Shown here: positions 15,512 to 24,634 of the stretch, in pieces
Layout of the letters: every line of letters begins with the position of its first letter
Position numbering within the stretch: the stretch's first letter is position 1
NCBI RefSeq assembly: GCF_020907245.1
Contig: NZ_JAJJWH010000022.1
Span: 1 to 63,373, forward strand
Length of the DNA stretch: 63,373 bases
DNA from: Pontibacter harenae
GTDB taxonomy: Bacteria; Bacteroidota; Bacteroidia; Cytophagales; Hymenobacteraceae
Direction: 5' to 3'
Translations under genes and position numbers: made by a program
The notes under the pieces: model-generated
Told to the model about the DNA's origin: nothing
Databases searched by the model: none
Seen by the model: the letters and a program-made list of their open reading frames with translations, nothing else

Positions 15512-17947
15512 ATGAGCACCAAAAGCAGCTTTCATGAAACCGTTGTTACCATCACTAACCAAGATGGCTTCACGCTTAGCTCAGATAAGTTTCCTTTCGA
15601 GACTACTCTAAGCTTAGCACCGCTTGTTGCCTATTGGGAAAAAAAAGCAGCCTCTGACCCGAACTGCAATTTAGCAAGAGTACGCGAGTTGGCTAACCTG
15701 CTTCGCCAGAAACCTGAACTATTGGAGCCTATTCATAACCTGGCTGTTATTGATAAAAACATAGACACCGTAGATATTTTGATGGAAGACATTTTCCCGA
15801 GTGCGCTATGGGAAAATGATTTAAAGGCCGCTGTATTGCCTTTCCACTTCGAAAGCTTTTATGCCACGCCACGGCTAGAGGAACTACAGTTACTGGGAGG
15901 CGAGAATTATACCGAGCGACTGAGCATAGACCAGAAAACCTTGCTCTTCAGGCAAACGCTATCGGCTTACACACTTATACTGGACAAGTTTTACAATGCC
16001 AATTTCACGGTAGACAAGCCCTTTATCTTTACTATAAAAGATAAATTCACCATGCTGGAGCGTCACTATAAACTTGATATCGACCTCAAGTTTATGGAAG
16101 TAAAAGCGAAGGGTGATATCAAAAAACTTACAGCACAGGAAATAAACTTCCTGATAAACCGGTACAACAACCTAGACCTGTGGATGCAGAAGATTCCGCC
16201 ACAGAACTTTGAGTTCTCTGGGTTTGCGATTTACGATTTTACCGATGTAACTAATGAGGAAACGATTTCATCGCTCCGATACGACCTCCTCGATAAAGAC
16301 TCTGTAAGCTCCAGGGAAGGGTTCGAAAATTTACAGCAGAAACTTCGGGTATTGTTTAACCTGCCAGACATACGTTTGGGTATCGCCTCATGCCCTGCAA
16401 AGCAGGAGTTTGACACTAACTTTGCTCGTAAGCTTTGGAACGGACTTGTGCTTACAAACAGCTGCAATTTAAAACTGGAAGACCTAGATAGCTCTATCTA
16501 TGACCCAGTTATAAAGAAAGGCCATACCATTGTAGTGGAGGATTTAAAGGTATTCCAAAATGCTACGCCTGTAGAAGAAGATTTATTGAATGCAGGTGTA
16601 CGCAACCTGATTATTGCACCACTGCAATTCGAGGGTTCGACCATTGGTGTATTGGAAATTGCTTCTCCTATACCAGGGGAATTGAACGCATTATCCACTA
16701 TCAAGCTGAAAGAAATACTACCGTTGTTTGCCCTTGCTATGAACCGAAGCATGGATGAACTGCGCAGCAGCATTCAGAGCATCATAAAAGAGAAGTTTAC
16801 AGCCATACACCCAATTGTTGAGTGGCGCTTTACACAAGCGGCCATAAACCTGCTCGATAAAACAGACCGTAACATACGCGCCGAGATAGAGCCTATCGTT
16901 TTTAAAGATGTGCACCCCTTTTTCGGCGTGTCCGATATAAGAGGATCGGCTTCTGAACGCAATAAAGCAATACAAGGCGACCTGCTAGAGCAGCTAGTAT
17001 TGGCCAAAGAAATTATACTTGCCGCGAAAGAGGAGCTTGACCTTTCTATTCTGGATGAACTGCTTTACAAATTAGATAAGTTCTCGCAGAACATCCTTAA
17101 TGAACTTACCTCGGGTGACGAAGGTATAGTGCTTGAGTTTTTGAGAGAAGAAATTGAATCGCTATTTCCCTATTTCCAGGCCAAGAGCCCTTCTATGGCG
17201 GCACCGATCAACCTTTATAGGCTAGCCATTAGTAACCCTTACAAAGCTGTTTATAACAAGCGTAAGGCTTACGAAGAAAGTATGCATAAGATAAACGAAA
17301 CCATTTCTAACTTTTTGGACCGAGAGGAGCATAAAGCACAGAAAATATTCCCTCACTACTTCGAGAAGTACAGAACTGATGGTTTGGAGTATAATATTTA
17401 CATCGGCTCATCCCTTTTGAACAACAAGCATTTTGAGCCAATTTATTTAAAGAACATGCGCCTGTGGCAGCTCATGCTTACCTGCGAAATTGCCCGCCGC
17501 ATTCATAAACTCCGTCCAAGTTTAAAGCTGCCACTCGAAATAACGCAGCTGCTGCTGGTTCACAGCGAACCTATTTCTATACGCTTTAGGCAAGATGAGA
17601 AAAAGTTTGATGTAGACGGCGCCAACAACATTCGCTACGAAATTATAAAAAAGCGACTTGACAAAGCCACCATACGTGGCACAGAAGAGCGCCTTACGCA
17701 ACCAGGTAAGATTGCCATTGTATACATGCTTCAGAAAGAGGCGCAAGAATATATGCGTTACATAGAGTTTTTGCAAAGCGAAGGCTACGTGGAGCAAGAC
17801 GTGGAACACTTGGAAATTGAAGAAATGCAGGGCGTACAAGGCCTCAAGGCCTTTCGGGTAAAAGTGAACATGCAAGATGAGTTGCGGCACAATATAGAAA
17901 CTGGAGACGAACTACTTGCCATTGCACAAAGTGCAACTTTAAACTAA
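15512..17947 (+). CDS. GAF-domain protein
   Basis: An 811-residue cytoplasmic protein from ATG 15512; an upstream TTG (15464) is less likely. The centre (about residues 340-430) reads as a GAF domain: HTIVVEDLKVF, a late GVRNLIIAPL strand, then STIGVLEIASP. Flanking regions are long and helical and lack histidine kinase, GGDEF or other output domains. GAF domains bind small ligands or mediate dimerisation. Similar large orphan GAF proteins occur in Cytophagales with no known role. It stands alone. Confidence 0.78.
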   Translation: MSTKSSFHETVVTITNQDGFTLSSDKFPFETTLSLAPLVAYWEKKAASDPNCNLARVRELANLLRQKPELLEPIHNLAVIDKNIDTVDILMEDIFPSALWENDLKAAVLPFHFESFYATPRLEELQLLGGENYTERLSIDQKTLLFRQTLSAYTLILDKFYNANFTVDKPFIFTIKDKFTMLERHYKLDIDLKFMEVKAKGDIKKLTAQEINFLINRYNNLDLWMQKIPPQNFEFSGFAIYDFTDVTNEETISSLRYDLLDKDSVSSREGFENLQQKLRVLFNLPDIRLGIASCPAKQEFDTNFARKLWNGLVLTNSCNLKLEDLDSSIYDPVIKKGHTIVVEDLKVFQNATPVEEDLLNAGVRNLIIAPLQFEGSTIGVLEIASPIPGELNALSTIKLKEILPLFALAMNRSMDELRSSIQSIIKEKFTAIHPIVEWRFTQAAINLLDKTDRNIRAEIEPIVFKDVHPFFGVSDIRGSASERNKAIQGDLLEQLVLAKEIILAAKEELDLSILDELLYKLDKFSQNILNELTSGDEGIVLEFLREEIESLFPYFQAKSPSMAAPINLYRLAISNPYKAVYNKRKAYEESMHKINETISNFLDREEHKAQKIFPHYFEKYRTDGLEYNIYIGSSLLNNKHFEPIYLKNMRLWQLMLTCEIARRIHKLRPSLKLPLEITQLLLVHSEPISIRFRQDEKKFDVDGANNIRYEIIKKRLDKATIRGTEERLTQPGKIAIVYMLQKEAQEYMRYIEFLQSEGYVEQDVEHLEIEEMQGVQGLKAFRVKVNMQDELRHNIETGDELLAIAQSATLN

Positions 17948-18229
17948 AATAAAGCCATTCAATAAACACTATATAATACAAAATATATTGTATTTGATGA
18001 ATTAAACCAAAAAACCATACAAGCCTGGTTTCCTTTATAAATAACTAATTATCAAGTATTTATACAAAGTAAAACGCAATCAAAAACCACCTTTCAGATA
18101 AATTAAATTTTATTTTTTAACAATAAGTGCAATTTAATTTAAAACATTAGCGTTATTTGCCCAACAAACAAACGCAGTGATTGCTGCTAGTTTTACTTTT
18201 TTATTTTTCAACATTTCAACTTTTAGCCC

Positions 18230-19033
18230 ATGAAATTGAGAAACAAGTTTTTGCCTGCCATGCTGGTATTCGGCGTGGTGGCACTATCTTCTTGCGAAAA
18301 AACAGACCAGGAAATTGCTGATCCTACCTTTGAGCAAGGAATTCTTTCTCACGTGCTGGTAGATTCGGCAGAGGTAACATCTTTTAGCTTTGCCCAAAAT
18401 GAGATAGGCCAGGTTAATCATTACAACAAAGCCACAGGTGAACTTGAACGCTTTGAGAAGTTTGAGCGAAATGAAGCAGGCCGTGTTTCTAAAATTATTA
18501 CCTATGCAGGCAAAAGCAGCGAAGTGCTTTCTGAAGAAGAGCATACCTACAACACGCAGGGTAGATTAGAGCAAAGCTCCACTGTATACTTTAGTGCAGG
18601 CAAGCCTACTTACAGCACTTTGAACACTTATGAGTATACAGAAAACAATAAGTTAAAGAAGGTTGCTATGTATGAAGGCGCCAACGGTGAAGAAGCAAAG
18701 CTGCAATCTTATACAGAATACGCTGTTTTACCGAATGGCAACTATAGCCAATCAAAGCAATATGTGGCAGACAAGACAGAAAAAGCCAAGCTGTTTTCTA
18801 CTACAAACTTCTCCTACGACACTAATTACAATCCTTTCTTCGAAATTGCAGAACCAGGTACAGCTGTCAGCCCAAATAACCTAATCAGTTCCACAACAGA
18901 AATACACAACAGCAATAAAACATACGCTTATACCTACAGCTATAAGTACGACGAAAGAGGTTTCCCGCTGAGCCAAACAGTATCTAATCCTAATGGCAAA
19001 ACGGAAACTTATAACTACAAGTACAGCAATTAG
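18230..19033 (+). CDS. Lipoprotein with RHS/YD-like repeats
   Basis: A 267-residue SPII lipoprotein (LSSC, C22). The mature part consists of repeated beta-hairpin units resembling YD/RHS repeats: NHYNKATGELERFEKFERNEAGRV, EHTYNTQGRLEQSS, NTYEYTENNKLKKV and YKYDERGFPLSQTV. It is probably a surface or periplasmic beta-structure. No enzymatic residues are evident. A hairpin terminator follows. Confidence 0.8.
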   Translation: MKLRNKFLPAMLVFGVVALSSCEKTDQEIADPTFEQGILSHVLVDSAEVTSFSFAQNEIGQVNHYNKATGELERFEKFERNEAGRVSKIITYAGKSSEVLSEEEHTYNTQGRLEQSSTVYFSAGKPTYSTLNTYEYTENNKLKKVAMYEGANGEEAKLQSYTEYAVLPNGNYSQSKQYVADKTEKAKLFSTTNFSYDTNYNPFFEIAEPGTAVSPNNLISSTTEIHNSNKTYAYTYSYKYDERGFPLSQTVSNPNGKTETYNYKYSN

Positions 19034-19060
19034 GCTTTACACAACATCAAATTATCATCA

Positions 19061-19091
19061 AAAAGAGGCTTCCAAATCGGGAGCCTCTTTT
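19061..19091 (+). terminator. Hairpin terminator
   Basis: 10-bp arms (19061-19070 and 19082-19091, AAAAGAGGCT type) with an 11-base loop followed by T-rich sequence, 27 bp after the lipoprotein stop. Confidence 0.7.
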
Positions 19092-19144
19092 ACTTTAGGC
19101 CCAATTAAACAAAAACTGCGGCCTGTAGTATAGCCAAGAAGTAT

Positions 19145-19152
19145 TACATTTG
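19145..19152 (+). promoter_or_regulatory. Possible TAnnTTTG promoter element
   Basis: TACATTTG matches the Bacteroidota -7 consensus and lies 18 bp before the ATG of the CDGSH gene. The position 19 bp upstream reads CTG rather than TTG, so the -33 element is weak. Confidence 0.35.
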
Positions 19153-19170
19153 TTAAAAAACATATCTAAA

Positions 19171-19395
19171 ATGGCTAAAACAAAATTAACTGTAAACCCA
19201 AATGGGTCACTCAAAATAGAGGGAGACTTCGAAATTGTAGATAAGAGCGGAAACGTGTACAACCTGCAAGGAAGAGAAGTTGTATCGCTGTGTCGCTGCG
19301 GACAATCTAAAAACAAGCCTTTCTGCGATGGCTCTCATAAAGGTTACTTCGAGCACGATGCACAGGCTTTTGACCTACCTCCCAAAAAACAGTAG
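19171..19395 (+). CDS. CDGSH-type iron-sulfur protein
   Basis: A 74-residue single-domain protein with the zf-CDGSH signature C41-R-C43-x8-C52-D-G-S-H56, which binds a redox-active [2Fe-2S] cluster with three Cys and one His ligand. The start is ATG 19171. The first 35 residues form the beta-strand part of the MitoNEET-like fold. There is no membrane anchor, so it is cytosolic; a role in electron or cluster transfer is typical of the family. Confidence 0.93.
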   Translation: MAKTKLTVNPNGSLKIEGDFEIVDKSGNVYNLQGREVVSLCRCGQSKNKPFCDGSHKGYFEHDAQAFDLPPKKQ

Positions 19396-19515
19396 AGTTC
19401 TTTTTTCCACTTAGAAAGTAGCAGCTAAATTCTGCAGCCAAACTTTGTTTTAAGTGGAAAACTGCACCTTTCTTTTGCAAAAACGTATCTGTCTCTGCAC
19501 TCTCTTTTAACTGGA

Positions 19516-19962
19516 ATGTCAGAGAAATTAGTTACAATCGCTACATACAATGATCCTACAGAGGCACACATCCTGAAAGGCCGTTTGGAGGCAGAAGGTA
19601 TTGTGTGCTTTTTAGGAGACGAGCACATTGTGGGAGCACACCCTTTTTATGCTGTTGCTGTTGGAGGAGTAAAGCTAAAAGTTCTTGAGAACGATGCAGA
19701 AGAAGCACGCACTATTCTGGAGCAAATCCAAAGCGGCAACAACGAGTACCTGCTCGACAATAACATTGAACTGGCACCAGTTATGCAGGCACATCCTGCA
19801 GAAGAGGTTTGCCCTAATTGCGGATCTGAATATACTGTTGAGGAAAAGTATTCTAAAACAGCATTCTCCCTCAGCTATTTAATCTTAGGTTTCCCAATTC
19901 CTTTCTTAAACCGCAACTATAAATGCAGTAACTGTGGCTTCTTCTGGAAAGCGAAAAAATGA
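19516..19962 (+). CDS. DUF2007 protein with C-terminal zinc ribbon
   Basis: A 148-residue protein. Residues 5-70 match DUF2007 (LVTIATYNDPTEAHILKGRLEAEGI..., then VKLKVLENDAEEARTIL), a PII-like ferredoxin fold of unknown role. C99-P-N-C102 and C137-S-N-C140 form a zinc ribbon separated by a hydrophobic loop (LSYLILGFPIPFL) that may touch the membrane. Confidence 0.85.
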   Translation: MSEKLVTIATYNDPTEAHILKGRLEAEGIVCFLGDEHIVGAHPFYAVAVGGVKLKVLENDAEEARTILEQIQSGNNEYLLDNNIELAPVMQAHPAEEVCPNCGSEYTVEEKYSKTAFSLSYLILGFPIPFLNRNYKCSNCGFFWKAKK

Positions 19963-20029
19963 GCTTCTTAAAGACAAACTGGGGAATAGATTATCAAGAG
20001 GAGAAACTCAAAGCTTAAGGCATAAAAAA

Positions 20030-20053
20030 ACGCTATGGCTAATACCACAGCGT
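20030..20053 (-). terminator. Hairpin terminator for acyl-CoA-binding gene
   Basis: On the minus strand a 9-bp stem with one G-U pair (ACGCTGTGG/CCATAGCGT) is followed by TTTTTT, about 45 bp after the stop of the minus-strand gene. Confidence 0.6.
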
Positions 20054-20099
20054 CATCCAATATCATAAAACAAGTCGAATTGCTTGTTTGCAGCTACAC

Positions 20100-20357
20100 C
20101 TAGCCTTTAGCCAGCTGATCTACCAACTGCACATACTCCGCTCGGGCTTCTTCAGGTGCTTTACCCTCTTGCGACTTCCAAGCATCCCATTTGGCAATAT
20201 TCTTAAAGTCAAATCCACCTGGTCTGCCTGTATTCACATCGCCTTCTGTTGCCTGCTTGTATAAGCCGTAAAGCTGTAGAAGGATATCGTTAGACGGACG
20301 TTCCGTTAAAGTTTTAGAGCGCTCTACTGCGCTCTCGAATTCTGCTTGTGTAGCCAT
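20100..20357 (-). CDS. Acyl-CoA-binding protein
   Basis: An 85-residue four-helix ACBP. The start is the ATG before ATQAEFESAV; an upstream in-frame Met at 20417 would add an unlikely tail. Signature residues are LYGLYKQATEGD and the later KWDAWKSQEGKAPEEARAEYV, which contact the adenine and phosphates of acyl-CoA. It sequesters and transports long-chain acyl-CoA esters in the cytosol. It lies 97 bp downstream of the quinone-reductase gene, in the same direction. Confidence 0.93.
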   Translation of the reverse strand: MATQAEFESAVERSKTLTERPSNDILLQLYGLYKQATEGDVNTGRPGGFDFKNIAKWDAWKSQEGKAPEEARAEYVQLVDQLAKG

Positions 20358-20454
20358 AGTTTTATAGTTTGTATATGAGTTACTGTATAAATTTATAGAA
20401 AATGGATATACGTGCATAACGGTCTTAGCACTTTGTTATGCACCAGCACCACCC

Positions 20455-21459
20455 TTATTGTTCTCCTACTTTAATAACAATTTTTCCGAACTGCTTGCCT
20501 GCCTCCATATAGCGCATGGCCTGCTCCGTCTCATCCAGCGGGAAAACAACATCTACAACGGGCTTAACTTGGTGTTTTTGTACAAAGGCCACCATTACTG
20601 CAAAATCTTCTGCCGTTCCCATTGTGCTACCATGTATAGAAAGCTGCTTCCAGAACAACTCTGCTGGATTTATCTTACCAATAGCGCCCGTAGTGCCGCC
20701 ATACATACCTATGCGTGCACCTGGCTTAGACAGTTTTACTAGCTGTACAAAGCCTTCGCCTGCAGCAGAATCTATAATCACATCGAAGCCCCTCGCCTGC
20801 TCTTTAAGCTTTTTACCCCAATCTTCTGTTTTATAGTTTATTCCTCCTCTCGCACCAAGTGCCTTTGCCTTTTCTATCTTCTCCTCAGCCCCTGAGGTAA
20901 CCCAAACCTCAGCCCCAGCTGCTACAGCAAACTGAATGGCAAAAAGAGCCACGCCTCCACCAGCTCCTGTTATTAAAACCCGCTCTCCCTGCTGCAGCTC
21001 ACACTTCGTAAACAAAGTTCTATAAGCTGTTACGCCTGCTAACGGCAAAGCGGCTGCTTCGTCAAAGCTTAAGTGCACTGGCATTTTATGCAGATTATCA
21101 GCACTTATCTTCACGTATTCCTGAAAAGCACCATCCTGTGGCATCCCCAGCACTTTAAACTCTTTACTTTGCACCTTAGGGTTATCGCCCCAATCTGAAG
21201 ACGGATCTAGAATTACCTGCTGCCCTAGCCAATTCTTATCAACCCCTGCCCCTACTTCTGACACCATACCTGCGGCATCCGATCCGAGTATAGCAGGGTA
21301 ATCCTTGATAAAATAACGCCCCTGCTGTATCCACACATCCCGATGATTGAGCGCCGCTGCTTTTACCTGTACAATGGCCTCCCCAGGGCCTGCTGTTGGC
21401 TTTTCCTTATCAATCAGAACAAAAGGTTTATTTATATCCTCCAGATAAATTGCTTTCAT
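20455..21459 (-). CDS. Zinc-free MDR alcohol dehydrogenase / quinone oxidoreductase
   Basis: A 334-residue medium-chain dehydrogenase/reductase. The GroES-like N-domain (ALNHRDVWIQQGRY) lacks the catalytic zinc cysteine and structural-zinc cysteine set, placing it with NADPH:quinone reductase-type members. The nucleotide-binding motif is LITGAGGGVALFAIQFA (about residues 160-176). It would reduce quinones, enones or aldehydes with NADPH. Confidence 0.88.
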   Translation of the reverse strand: MKAIYLEDINKPFVLIDKEKPTAGPGEAIVQVKAAALNHRDVWIQQGRYFIKDYPAILGSDAAGMVSEVGAGVDKNWLGQQVILDPSSDWGDNPKVQSKEFKVLGMPQDGAFQEYVKISADNLHKMPVHLSFDEAAALPLAGVTAYRTLFTKCELQQGERVLITGAGGGVALFAIQFAVAAGAEVWVTSGAEEKIEKAKALGARGGINYKTEDWGKKLKEQARGFDVIIDSAAGEGFVQLVKLSKPGARIGMYGGTTGAIGKINPAELFWKQLSIHGSTMGTAEDFAVMVAFVQKHQVKPVVDVVFPLDETEQAMRYMEAGKQFGKIVIKVGEQ

Positions 21460-21582
21460 AAAATATTTGCTTCAGTTGATAAATATGACATTAAAGTTAA
21501 GATTTCTAAAACTGTGGAAAAGGTGAACACCTTTCTTGCTTTTAAGCTTGTAGCCTTTAAATTGCGACCACACATCTAAACT

Positions 21583-22083
21583 ATGCACACAGACTATACC
21601 ATACGGGAAGCAACCGCATCCGATATTCCGACGGTTAAATTTTTGGCAGAAGCTATTTGGGAACCTACTTACCACACCACCTTAACCAAAGAACAAATAG
21701 ATTATATGTTTGAGGTTATCTATACAGAAGATGCGCTAGCACAGCAGATGCAAGAAGGACAAACTTTTTTGTTGATAAGTGAAGGAGAACAGGCAATAGG
21801 CTTTGCTGCTTTTTCGGTTAAAGAAGCGGCATCAAAAATTTTTAAACTGAACAAAATATACCTGTTACCAGCGTTTCAGGGGAAGGGCTTAGGAAAAAGG
21901 CTACTTTCTGAGGTAGAAGCGAAAGTAAAAGAAAGAGGCGCTGCTATTCTAGACCTGAATGTAAACCGATACAACAAAGCAAAGCAGTTCTACGAGCGTT
22001 GTGGCTATCAGGTGCACCAAGAAGAAGACATACCCATAGGCCCTTATTGGATGAACGACTATATTATGCGAAAGAAGCTCTAG
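21583..22083 (+). CDS. GNAT family N-acetyltransferase
   Basis: A 166-residue GCN5-related acetyltransferase. The N-terminus IREATASDIPTVKFLAEAIW is typical, motif A is LLPAFQGKGLGKRLL (acetyl-CoA pyrophosphate loop QGKGLG), and NVNRYNKAKQFYERCGYQV is motif B. The acceptor substrate is unknown. Its stop codon sits at the edge of a 62-bp perfect palindrome shared with the convergent subtilase gene. Confidence 0.92.
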   Translation: MHTDYTIREATASDIPTVKFLAEAIWEPTYHTTLTKEQIDYMFEVIYTEDALAQQMQEGQTFLLISEGEQAIGFAAFSVKEAASKIFKLNKIYLLPAFQGKGLGKRLLSEVEAKVKERGAAILDLNVNRYNKAKQFYERCGYQVHQEEDIPIGPYWMNDYIMRKKL

Positions 22084-22144
22084 TTTGATTAAACAAAAAA
22101 GGGAGGCACTTGTACAAGTGCCTCCCTTTTTTGTTTAATCAAAC
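22083..22144. terminator. 62-bp perfect loopless palindrome, bidirectional terminator
   Basis: Arms 22083-22113 and 22114-22144 are exact reverse complements with no spacer, centred on TGTACA. The left arm starts at the last base of the GNAT stop codon; the right end is 14 bp from the subtilase stop. Each arm contains an A6/T6 tract outside the GC-rich core, so it can terminate in both directions. Confidence 0.85.
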
Positions 22145-22157
22145 AGATATATATTTA

Positions 22158-23375
22158 TTACAAATGTGCGATTGGATCTGGGTTCCCGTCTGGATCTCCA
22201 GAAACAGTACCATCTGTAGAAATACTTAACAGCAACAGCCCTGCCACGTGTGGCGCCGCCATAGAGGTACCACTTATAGTATTATAAGCGCCATCTTTCC
22301 AGGTCGATTTTATACTTACACCAGGCGCGCAGTAATCTACTGGCGGGTTGCCGTAATTGGAGAATGACGCAAATCTATCATTCGCATCCATTGCTGAAAC
22401 AGTATACACATTAGCATGGTTTACCCTGGCAGGAGAAGAGTAGTTGGCATCGGCTCCATCATTACCAGCAGCTAGGGCAAACTTGATTCCTTTGCCAGCC
22501 GCTGCAAGAACCGCATCATCCAAAGCTTGAGAAATTGGTCCGCCAAGGCTCATATTAGCTACATCGCCAGACTTGCCGTTAGCTGCAACATAGTCTACAC
22601 CAGCAATAACTGTAGAATATGCACCGCTTCCACGAGAGTCAAGCACTTTAACAGCCACTACAGTTGCATCGTAAGCCACACCAAGTACGCCAGTAGAATT
22701 ATTTCTTGCAGCAATTGTTCCAGCAACGTGTGTGCCGTGTCCGTTACCATCATCAGCATCTCTAGCATCTTTACCTGAAGAGATGAAAGTTCTGCTTCTA
22801 CCACCATCCACAATCAAGTCTGGATGATTTAAATCAACTCCTGTGTCTATTACCCAGGCTGTTTTACCAACACCACTTGCATAACCAACTCGGGCTATAC
22901 CGTAAGGCACCTCCTGTGCTGTAGAGCCGCCTCCGCCACTACCTGGCCTGGCTAAAACCATCATTCTATCTGGTTCTACATACGAAACACGAGGGTCAGC
23001 ACGTACAAGTTCTGCCTCCGTTTCACTCATGGTTACAGCCATACCTGTAATTGCTTGGCCGTACGTTTGCTCAATGTTAGCAGATGCCACGCCATGTGCT
23101 TCCAGAACCGACTCGCTTAGCGCGCGGACCATATCAACACGCTCCTGATAAGTGATATTACTGTTTAACCTGAGGTTGTCATCTTTCTTGAACACAACGA
23201 TGTACTTACCTGGGATAACAGCTCCGTTGATCTCTGTAATTTGCAACTCTTCTGTAGGTTCTAACGCCTCCACGCTTTCTTGATCACAGGCTGTAAAAGT
23301 ACAAGCCGTAGCTGTTACTGTAGCTCCAAAAAGTACAGAGCGCAGTAAGTTCTTGATTCGTAATTGTTGTTTCAT
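22158..23375 (-). CDS. Subtilisin-like serine peptidase (S8) lipoprotein with I9 propeptide
   Basis: A 405-residue secreted peptidase. An SPII-type signal (FTAC, C30) is followed by an inhibitor-I9 propeptide (about 56-140: GKYIVVFKKDDN..., PRVSYVEPDRM), a Gly/Ser linker, then the S8 domain with the triad D177 (VIDTGVD), H213 (GHGTHVAG) and S371 (GTSMAAPH). The oxyanion Asn is in LAAGNDG. Length is normal for proteinase K-like members, and the peptidase domain reaches close to the C-terminus, so no sorting domain is present. Confidence 0.93.
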   Translation of the reverse strand: MKQQLRIKNLLRSVLFGATVTATACTFTACDQESVEALEPTEELQITEINGAVIPGKYIVVFKKDDNLRLNSNITYQERVDMVRALSESVLEAHGVASANIEQTYGQAITGMAVTMSETEAELVRADPRVSYVEPDRMMVLARPGSGGGGSTAQEVPYGIARVGYASGVGKTAWVIDTGVDLNHPDLIVDGGRSRTFISSGKDARDADDGNGHGTHVAGTIAARNNSTGVLGVAYDATVVAVKVLDSRGSGAYSTVIAGVDYVAANGKSGDVANMSLGGPISQALDDAVLAAAGKGIKFALAAGNDGADANYSSPARVNHANVYTVSAMDANDRFASFSNYGNPPVDYCAPGVSIKSTWKDGAYNTISGTSMAAPHVAGLLLLSISTDGTVSGDPDGNPDPIAHL

Positions 23376-23791
23376 ACTTGTTATAGATTTATAGGATTGA
23401 AAAAAGGTGTTTCTGTGTGAGTGGTTTAAACTATAATGTATTGATTATATTCAGGATACACAAAAAATATTGCCCTAATATTTACTCCACAACAACAGTT
23501 CTGTACAAGCTGCTGTTGCTGATAAAACCTTTGTCATAACACAACAGATGAAACAACTGAAGCCAGCTAAAACAGAAGATACTTACTTGGGAGAGACGAA
23601 CGCTAAATAAAAAATAAGTAGAAAATAAGTTTGATGTTTCCTGTACGCGGATTCCTCATTTTTAGTAACATTAAAAATGTGCTCTATAAAATAAATACAA
23701 ATTTTACGTTTATAAATTATACACAATTAAATAAGCATAGCAATTTTATAGCGCAATTGGTAGATTAGCAGTTTGATATAAACCTATAGCT
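23376..23791. other. Intergenic region between divergent genes
   Basis: 415 bp of AT-rich DNA between the minus-strand subtilase and plus-strand cyclophilin genes. It presumably carries both promoters, but I see no element matching TTG-N19-TAnnTTTG on either strand, nor any RNA or small gene. Confidence 0.5.
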
Positions 23792-24544
23792 ATGACAAAA
23801 CAAGTGTCGAGATTAAGTTTACTTTTCATTGTTGCGGTACTTTTCACCCTATCCTTTCAGGCCTGCCAACAAAAGGAGAACCAGGATGAGCAAACAGCAA
23901 AAGAAGCCACTGAGCCTAAGCTAGAACCTCTGACAAATGAAAATGTAACAGAAACCTTAACCTCTTATGGACAGGAAAATCCTGACTCCATAGTCATTAT
24001 AAGTACCCGCCACGGAAATATAAAAGTGCGCTTGTTTAAGGACACACCGCTGCACCGCGCAAATTTTGTACGACTCACCAAAAGCGGCTTTTACAAGCAA
24101 GGAGAATTCTATCGTGTGTTAGAAGATTTTATGATACAGGGCGGCGACTCTGATAGTCGAACCATGGAGTTGGGTTCTTATAGAATTCCGCAGGAAATAA
24201 GACCACAGTACTTTCATAAGCGTGGTGCTGTAGGCATGGCCCGCTATGGCGACGAACGTAACCCAGAGAAGGAATCATCTGCCCATAATTTTTACATTGT
24301 ACAGGGCAAAATTAGAACAGAAGAAGAACTACGGGCTTACGAGGCGCAGCATGGTATAACCTATACTCCTGAGCAACGGGAAATATATAAGACAATTGGA
24401 GGTGCTCCCAACCTGGATAGTGAGTTTACTGTTTTCGGGGAGGTAATAGAGGGAGAAGAAGTAATAGACAAAATAGCCAGCGAACCTGTTGATGGGCAAA
24501 AATGGCCAAAAAACATTGTCCCGCATCAGATAAGGGTAGAGTAA
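23792..24544 (+). CDS. Cyclophilin-type peptidyl-prolyl isomerase lipoprotein
   Basis: A 250-residue SPII lipoprotein (QAC, C25). The cyclophilin domain begins at about residue 67 (VIISTRHGNIKVRLFKDTPLHRANFVRL), with FYRVLEDFMIQGGD as the central active-site strand and TVFGEVIEGEEVIDKIA near the end. An insertion between these (about 150-190) is usual for Bacteroidota periplasmic forms. It should assist folding of exported proteins. Confidence 0.92.
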   Translation: MTKQVSRLSLLFIVAVLFTLSFQACQQKENQDEQTAKEATEPKLEPLTNENVTETLTSYGQENPDSIVIISTRHGNIKVRLFKDTPLHRANFVRLTKSGFYKQGEFYRVLEDFMIQGGDSDSRTMELGSYRIPQEIRPQYFHKRGAVGMARYGDERNPEKESSAHNFYIVQGKIRTEEELRAYEAQHGITYTPEQREIYKTIGGAPNLDSEFTVFGEVIEGEEVIDKIASEPVDGQKWPKNIVPHQIRVE

Positions 24545-24574
24545 CCAGAGATGGTTTGCAGGAGTTATTCAAAA

Positions 24575-24619
24575 ACAAAAGCGAGGCGGCACTTATATAA
24601 GTTGCCGCCTCGCTTTTGT
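24575..24619. terminator. Long bidirectional hairpin terminator
   Basis: Perfect 17-bp arms (24575-24591 and 24603-24619) with an 11-base loop lie between the convergent cyclophilin and M13 peptidase genes (30 and 16 bp from their stops). Confidence 0.8.
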
Positions 24620-24634
24620 TTATAAAACTTCAAA

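Noticed and set aside
17975..17994. ATACAA/TTGTAT inverted repeat upstream of the RHS-like lipoprotein
   Set aside because: Only 6-bp arms in very AT-rich DNA, expected by chance.
19959..20018. 19-codon frame overlapping the DUF2007 stop by ATGA
   Set aside because: Too short, hydrophilic and featureless; overlap alone is weak evidence.
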